Shown: positions 5,437-9,181 of the stretch, one piece after another
How the letters are laid out: each line of letters begins with the position of its first letter
How positions within the stretch are numbered: position 1 is the first letter of the stretch
NCBI GenBank assembly: GCA_012270525.1
Contig: JAAXIE010000360.1
Location: 1 to 9,181, forward strand
From: Dehalococcoidia bacterium
GTDB lineage: Bacteria; Chloroflexota; Dehalococcoidia; UBA3495; JAAXIE01
Length of the DNA stretch: 9,181 bases
Reading direction: 5' to 3'
The notes under the pieces: generated by a model
The model's database searches: none
What the model saw: only the letters and a program-made list of their open reading frames with translations
What the model was told of the DNA's origin: nothing
Made by a program: the position numbers and the translations under genes

Positions 5437-7781
5437 TACCCTTGTTGGTGGATTGCACGCCACACCCTCTCCGGGGTGAGGGGCATCTCGATGTTCTGCA
5501 CTCCCAAAGGCTTGAGAGCGTCTATCACAGCATTGTAGACAGTGACGGTGGAAGCGATGGCCCCCGTCTCACCCACGCCCTTCACGCCGAGGGGATGGTG
5601 CGGTGAGGGCGTGGAGGTGGAGAACACCTCCAAGTCGGGCAGCACGTCTGCACGGGGCAGGGCATAGTCCAACATCGAGCCTGTGAGCAGTTGGCCGCTT
5701 TCATCGTACACCGCACCTTCCCACAGGGCTTGACCGAGACCCTGCACCACTCCGCCATGCACCTGGCCTTCCACTATCATGGGATTTATCTGCAATCCGC
5801 AGTCGTCAACTGCGATATAGCGCTTCAGGTCTATCGTCCCCCGGTTTACGTCCACCTCGACTATGGCCACGTGCGCCCCGAAGGGATACGTGAAGTTGGG
5901 AGGGTCGTAGAAGGTAGTAGCCTCCAAGCCGGGTTCCATGCCTTGGGGCATGTTCCAAGCCACGTTGGCCATCAGTGCGATGTCCTGGATCGTCTGGAAC
6001 CTGTGGGACGACCCACGGACGAAGAACCGCCCGTCCGAGTATTCGATGTCGTCGGCAGAAGCTTCCAGCAGGTGCGCGGCCAGTTCACGGGCCTTGTCCT
6101 TGATCTTGCGAGCGCTCAGGGTTACTGCAGCGCCCGATACGGCAGTGGTGCGACTGCCGTAGGTCCCCCAGCCCATGGGAGTGTTGTCGGTGTCGCCGTG
6201 GAGGACCTCGATGTCCTCCACGGGGACGCCCAACTCGTCCGAAATCACTTGGGCGAAGGTGGTCTCCTCCCCCTGTCCGTGGGGGGAGGTGCCGATCATC
6301 ACGTTCACCTTGCCACTGGGGTGGAACCGCACCACTGCGCTTTCCCACAGCCCCCCACCGAATCCCACGGCTCCCGCCACTTGGGACGGCCCAAGACCAC
6401 AGAGCTCGACGTACGTGGTGACGCCGATTCCCAGATAGCGTCCTTCCTGACGCAGTTGGGACTGCTGCTGTCGTACCTGGTAGTAGCCTGCTTCACGAAG
6501 GGCGACATCCAGGGTGCCCCGGTAGTCGCCGCTGTCGTAATTCAGGCCGATGGCAACGTCATACCCGTCATCGAACTTGGGGATCAGGTTCCGGCGTCGT
6601 ATCTCGACGGGGTCGACGTTCACCTCGGCAGCCAGTTTGTCCACCAGTCGCTCCAGTAGGAAGGTGGCCTCGGGCCGGCCTGCCCCCCTGTACGCGTCCA
6701 CCGGTGTGGTATTGGTGTAGGTGCCAAAGACTTCACAACTGATTGCCGGTATGGTGTACGGACCGGAATACATCAGTCCGTGGAGGATGGTGGGGATGCC
6801 GGGGGCGGCAGTGGACAGATAGGCCCCCATGCCGGCGTATACCCGTCCCCGAATGCCCGTAATCTTACCGTCACTCGTGGCTGCCAGTTCTACCTCTTCG
6901 ATATGGTCACGGCCGTGGATGGTGGCTTGGTAGTTCTCGCTGCGGGTCTCAGTCCACTTGACAGGCCGACCCAGCTTCATGGCACAGAATACGGTGATGG
7001 CCTCGTCAGCATAGAATGGTATCTTGCTGCCAAAGCCACCGCCTACCTCGGGGGCAATGATCCGTATCTTGTGCTCCGCCAGTCCGGTGACCAGCGAGAG
7101 GAGGAAGCGCACGATGTGGGGATTCTGGGACGTGCTCCATAGGGTTAACTCACCGGAAGCGTTGACCCACTGAGCCAGAGCCGACCGCGGCTCCATGGCG
7201 TTGGGGATCAGACGCTGCTGTACGATCCGCTCCTGTACCACCACTTCAGGGTTCCCGAAAGCCTCATCGATATCGCCGCCGGAAGCCACCCAGTGAAAGG
7301 CCTGGTTGTTGGGAGCATCTCCATGAAGCTGAGGCGCTCCTTCCTGAAGGGCCTGCTGGGGATCCACCACGGCTTGCAGAGGCTCGTAGTCGACATCTAG
7401 GAGTTCCAAGGCGTCCTGGGCTTGGTGGCGACTCTCAGCTACCACCACAGCCACCGCATCGCCGACATAGCGGGCGACGTCACGGGCGACGGCCGGGTGA
7501 GCCGCGCCGACGATCTCGGAGTTGGGTATCATCCAAGCACAGGGGATGGGGGCGATGACGCCTTCGAGGTCGGCCCCGGTATAGACCGCCACCACTCCTT
7601 CATGGCGCGCGGCGCGGGAGGTGTTCACCCGTCTAATGCGGGCGTGGGCATGCGGGCTTCGCAGGATGGCAGCGTAGCAGGTGTTGGGCAGAGTCAGATC
7701 GTCGGTGTAGGTAGCCCGGCCGCTGATGAGGCGCGGGTCTTCGCGGCGTCTTATTCCGGAACTGAAGATCCGGGTGGTCAT
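5436..7781 (-). CDS. coxL: Molybdopterin-binding large subunit, form II aerobic CODH-like / xanthine oxidase family
   Basis: The 781-residue catalytic subunit holds the molybdopterin cytosine dinucleotide cofactor and oxidises an unknown substrate. Domain order: aldehyde oxidase/xanthine dehydrogenase a/b hammerhead domain (about 15-135, with EDPRLISGRATYTDDL), then the molybdopterin-binding domain (about 150-690 and on to the C-terminus). Motifs: GGGFGSK (247-253), the active-site loop AYRGAGR (363-369), HGQGEETTFAQ (501-511) at the cofactor, and KGVGETGA (734-741) with the conserved catalytic glutamate E738. The loop AYRGAGR is the form II signature. True (form I) CO dehydrogenases have AYxCSFR, whose Cys binds copper; here Gly366 takes the place of that Cys. 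CO oxidation should therefore not be assumed: aldehydes, purines and other aromatic or N-heterocyclic compounds are alternatives. ATG at 7781 lies 3 nt after the small-subunit stop, with GGGAGGT (7791-7797) as Shine-Dalgarno inside the small-subunit gene. Reading frame intact and length normal. Confidence 0.95.
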   Translation of the reverse strand: MTTRIFSSGIRRREDPRLISGRATYTDDLTLPNTCYAAILRSPHAHARIRRVNTSRAARHEGVVAVYTGADLEGVIAPIPCAWMIPNSEIVGAAHPAVARDVARYVGDAVAVVVAESRHQAQDALELLDVDYEPLQAVVDPQQALQEGAPQLHGDAPNNQAFHWVASGGDIDEAFGNPEVVVQERIVQQRLIPNAMEPRSALAQWVNASGELTLWSTSQNPHIVRFLLSLVTGLAEHKIRIIAPEVGGGFGSKIPFYADEAITVFCAMKLGRPVKWTETRSENYQATIHGRDHIEEVELAATSDGKITGIRGRVYAGMGAYLSTAAPGIPTILHGLMYSGPYTIPAISCEVFGTYTNTTPVDAYRGAGRPEATFLLERLVDKLAAEVNVDPVEIRRRNLIPKFDDGYDVAIGLNYDSGDYRGTLDVALREAGYYQVRQQQSQLRQEGRYLGIGVTTYVELCGLGPSQVAGAVGFGGGLWESAVVRFHPSGKVNVMIGTSPHGQGEETTFAQVISDELGVPVEDIEVLHGDTDNTPMGWGTYGSRTTAVSGAAVTLSARKIKDKARELAAHLLEASADDIEYSDGRFFVRGSSHRFQTIQDIALMANVAWNMPQGMEPGLEATTFYDPPNFTYPFGAHVAIVEVDVNRGTIDLKRYIAVDDCGLQINPMIVEGQVHGGVVQGLGQALWEGAVYDESGQLLTGSMLDYALPRADVLPDLEVFSTSTPSPHHPLGVKGVGETGAIASTVTVYNAVIDALKPLGVQNIEMPLTPERVWRAIHQQG

Positions 7782-7784
7782 AGC

Positions 7785-8258
7785 CTACCTACCTCCCATC
7801 GTGTTGGCCGCTTCCTGTACGGCACGAACTATGTTCTGGTAGCCGGTGCAACGGCAGATATTTCCTTCCAGCCCGTGGCGTATTTCGTCGGTGGAGGGAT
7901 TGGGATTGGTCCGCAGTAACTCGTGGGCTGACATGATCATTCCAGGAGTGCAATAGCCGCACTGCAAGCCGTGCTTGTTCCAGAAAGCCTCCTGCAGCGG
8001 GTGAAGTTCGCCATCCTTGGCCAGACCCTCGATTGTGGTTATCCTGCAGCCGTCAGCCTGCACGGCCAAGGCAGTGCAGGACTTGACCGCCCAGCCATCG
8101 AGCAGCACGACGCAGGAGCCACACTGGCTGGTGTCGCAGCCGATCTTGGTGCCAGTGAGACCTGCCACCTGGCGTATGAACTGCACCAGCAGCAGCCGTG
8201 GCTCCACCTCGGCCTGATAGCTCTGGTCGTTGATGTTGATGTTGACCGACAGCCTCAC
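7785..8258 (-). CDS. coxS: [2Fe-2S] small subunit of CODH-like molybdenum hydroxylase (CoxS-like)
   Basis: The 157-residue electron-transfer subunit carries two [2Fe-2S] clusters. The N-terminal plant-ferredoxin-type domain has C41, C46, C49 ([10 protein letters not shown]) and C61. The C-terminal helical domain has C100 and C103 (CGYCTPG) and C135 and C137 (CRCTGY). All eight ligands are present, so the subunit should be functional. It moves electrons from the molybdenum site to the FAD subunit. The GTG at 8258 is chosen because GGAGG (8267-8271) lies 8 nt upstream. An earlier GTG at 8267 is possible but overlaps that Shine-Dalgarno, and would add only three residues. This is the first gene of the operon, with a 197-nt upstream region containing a candidate promoter and operator. 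Confidence 0.95.
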   Translation of the reverse strand: MRLSVNININDQSYQAEVEPRLLLVQFIRQVAGLTGTKIGCDTSQCGSCVVLLDGWAVKSCTALAVQADGCRITTIEGLAKDGELHPLQEAFWNKHGLQCGYCTPGMIMSAHELLRTNPNPSTDEIRHGLEGNICRCTGYQNIVRAVQEAANTMGGR

Positions 8259-8266
8259 TGGCAACA

Positions 8267-8271
8267 CCTCC
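8267..8271 (-). promoter_or_regulatory. Ribosome-binding site deciding the small-subunit start
   Basis: GGAGG on the minus strand is spaced 8 nt from GTG 8258 but 0 nt from GTG 8267. The spacing supports the later start. Confidence 0.6.
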
Positions 8272-8312
8272 AGTCCATGGTCCGGGGACTCAATGTCAAG
8301 CCTTCAATCGGG

Positions 8313-8352
8313 AAACAGAAACGGCCCCGGATGTGCGCGGAGAATGGGGCCG
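8313..8352 (-). terminator. GC hairpin with T-rich tail upstream of the oxidoreductase operon
   Basis: On the minus strand CGGCCCC (8352-8346) pairs perfectly with GGGGCCG (8328-8322) around a 17-nt loop, and is followed by TTTCTGTTT (8321-8313). This has the layout of an intrinsic terminator. It could end transcription coming from the mscS-family gene. Since the candidate promoter at 8360-8389 would start at about 8353, it could equally form the very 5' end of the operon leader, acting as an attenuator or a stabilising 5' hairpin. The long loop makes it a modest terminator. Confidence 0.45.
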
Positions 8353-8359
8353 ACATAAC

Positions 8360-8389
8360 ATCTTAGTCAGCGGTCAACTGTAGTGTCAA
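8360..8389 (-). promoter_or_regulatory. Candidate sigma70-type promoter for the oxidoreductase operon
   Basis: On the minus strand a perfect TTGACA -35 box (8389-8384) is followed after 18 nt by TAAGAT (8365-8360), which matches 4 of 6 bases of the -10 consensus. Transcription would begin near 8353, leaving a leader of roughly 95 nt before the GTG at 8258. It is placed in the only sizeable gap upstream of the operon. The -35 consensus assumes a standard housekeeping sigma factor. Confidence 0.4.
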
Positions 8390-8400
8390 ACAGTCGACCG
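8371..8400. promoter_or_regulatory. 10-10-10 inverted repeat, candidate operator spanning the -35 box
   Basis: CGGTCAACTG (8371-8380) and CAGTCGACCG (8391-8400) are reverse complements at 9 of 10 positions, separated by exactly 10 nt that include the -35 hexamer of the candidate promoter. Half-site centres are about 20 nt apart, roughly two helical turns, the usual geometry for a dimeric regulator or a pair of dimers. No regulator gene lies in the window. A purely structural (RNA) role is less likely because the element would lie upstream of the predicted start site. Confidence 0.45.
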
Positions 8401-8455
8401 GCATGGTTATGGCAATTTGGGCTGGTTATTGTCATCCCCGCCGTGCCGGTGAGCC

Positions 8456-9181
8456 CTATGACGGACCATCAGGGCCATCCCCACCTACATTGGTCGCGTC
8501 GCCGGAAGGCAAGTCAACCTGGTCGGTCGTCACGCTTTCCCTACTCCGGTGTCTCACTACGCTGGTCCCGCCCGGCCGTACGGAAGCAGTGGGAGCGACA
8601 GTACCCCGCAGCGCTGGCTGCGGAGACCACCCATCTGGGAACTGCAGGGTTCGTACCGGATAGTTGATGACAATGCCTTCGTCGGCAAATCGCTGGTGCA
8701 ACTCACGCATCAGGGTAGAGCGTACGATGAAACTGCCCAGCCGGTCTCGTGCCTGCAGGAAGAGCCAGAAGTCCACGTTGGACTCACCGAAGTTCTCGAA
8801 CCCGAAATAACAACCGTATTCCTTCACGGCTTGGGGTTCGGTCTCCAGCACCTTGCGCATGACCTCGTACGAGACTTCCTCCACCTTCTCCAAATCGGTA
8901 TCGTAGCTCACCCCACATACGAGATACACGTTGACCTCAGGCGTCGGCTCCTGGTAGTTAGTGATGATGGTCTCGGCGAACCGGGAGTTGGGGATCACCA
9001 CCAGATTGTTGCCCCATGTGCGTATGCGGGTGCTGCGCCAGCCCACGTTCACCACATAGCCTGCGATGCCGTTTTCCAGCTCGATATAGTCGTTGGTATT
9101 GATGACACCCTCAGTCATCACGTAGGTGCCAGCGAACAGATTGGCCAGTGTGGGCTGAATTGCCAAGGCCACGGCCAGCCC
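8456..9181 (-). CDS. MscS-family mechanosensitive ion channel, C-terminal part (5' end outside window)
   Basis: Inner-membrane small-conductance mechanosensitive channel that relieves osmotic pressure. 241 residues are readable, continuing in frame to the window edge, so the N-terminal membrane helices are missing. The fragment begins with the pore-lining helix GLAVALAIQPTLANLFAG (1-18). Next comes the beta domain, with the hallmark GWRSTRIRTWGNNLVVIPNS (47-66), then the cytoplasmic alpha/beta domain (about 80-180), ending in VINYPVRTLQFP. A tail of about 57 residues after 184 is rich in Pro, Gly, Ser and Thr and looks disordered. A GTG at 9172 is in frame but lies inside the pore helix and is not the true start. 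It is co-directional with the oxidoreductase operon but separated by 197 nt with a candidate terminator and promoter, so a functional link is not indicated. Confidence 0.93.
   Translation of the reverse strand, partial: GLAVALAIQPTLANLFAGTYVMTEGVINTNDYIELENGIAGYVVNVGWRSTRIRTWGNNLVVIPNSRFAETIITNYQEPTPEVNVYLVCGVSYDTDLEKVEEVSYEVMRKVLETEPQAVKEYGCYFGFENFGESNVDFWLFLQARDRLGSFIVRSTLMRELHQRFADEGIVINYPVRTLQFPDGWSPQPALRGTVAPTASVRPGGTSVVRHRSRESVTTDQVDLPSGDATNVGGDGPDGPS

Noticed and set aside
5691..6659. 322-residue plus-strand open frame
   Set aside because: It lies wholly antisense to the well-supported large-subunit gene, has no recognisable motifs, and is the kind of shadow frame expected in G+C-rich coding DNA.
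7422..7919. 165-residue plus-strand open frame across the small/large subunit junction
   Set aside because: Antisense to both conserved genes, Gly/Val/Asp-rich without a recognisable domain; a shadow frame.
8294..8299. Second minus-strand TTGACA as promoter for the small-subunit gene
   Set aside because: No acceptable -10 hexamer lies 16-18 nt downstream, and transcription would start within the Shine-Dalgarno and start region.
2266..8455. Whether the peptide transporter supplies the oxidoreductase substrate
   Set aside because: The two clusters are convergent, share no promoter and have no visible common operator, so adjacency alone is not evidence of a shared pathway.
8606..8623. 6-bp hairpin CCGCAG/CTGCGG
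   Set aside because: It lies inside the MscS-family coding region with no T-run; short GC stems like this are common by chance in this composition.
1..9181. Mobile elements, CRISPR arrays, tRNA or rRNA genes
   Set aside because: No transposase or integrase motifs, no regularly spaced repeats and no tRNA- or rRNA-like stretch were seen. The window is almost completely filled by the genes listed.

Overview
This window is a bacterial chromosome fragment of moderately high G+C (about 60% by eye). It carries two convergent gene clusters plus the end of a third gene. The style of the peptide-ABC ATPases, the use of GTG and TTG starts, and the tight operons would fit Chloroflexota or a similar environmental lineage. 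That placement is an inference from general resemblance and is weak.

Left part (1-2265, + strand): the 3' end of a DppC/OppC-type permease gene, then the two ATPase genes of the same peptide/nickel ABC importer (DppD/OppD-like and DppF/OppF-like). The permease and first ATPase genes are separated by 85 nt holding a long, nearly perfect stem-loop. The two ATPase genes overlap by 4 nt (ATGA). Both ATPases are full length, with all nucleotide-binding motifs and the C-terminal four-cysteine region.

Middle part (2286-8258, - strand): a compact five-gene operon transcribed right to left in the order small [2Fe-2S] subunit, large molybdopterin subunit, medium FAD subunit, MoxR-type AAA+ ATPase (CoxD-like), VWA protein (CoxE-like). 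The enzyme belongs to the aerobic CO-dehydrogenase/xanthine-oxidase family. The large subunit has the form II motif AYRGAGR in place of the form I (true CO dehydrogenase) AYxCSFR, and the S-L-M order is also the form II order. The AAA+/VWA pair resembles factors that mature the Cu-Mo centre of form I enzymes, yet this enzyme lacks the copper-binding cysteine. That mismatch is the main biological point of the window. The operon runs into the convergent dpp genes only 20 nt beyond its last stop codon, so nothing further can follow CoxE co-directionally.

Right part (8259-9181): a 197-nt control region upstream of the oxidoreductase operon. It holds a candidate sigma70-type promoter whose -35 box sits in the spacer of a 10-10-10 inverted repeat, followed by a GC hairpin with a T-rich tail. 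Beyond it is the 3' part of an MscS-family mechanosensitive channel gene on the same strand, cut by the window edge.

I see no mobile element, CRISPR array, tRNA or rRNA. The system itself (form II CODH-like enzyme plus CoxDE) belongs to known families. What is less ordinary is the substrate question, the two regulatory-looking palindromic structures, and the extended CoxE tail at the convergent junction.
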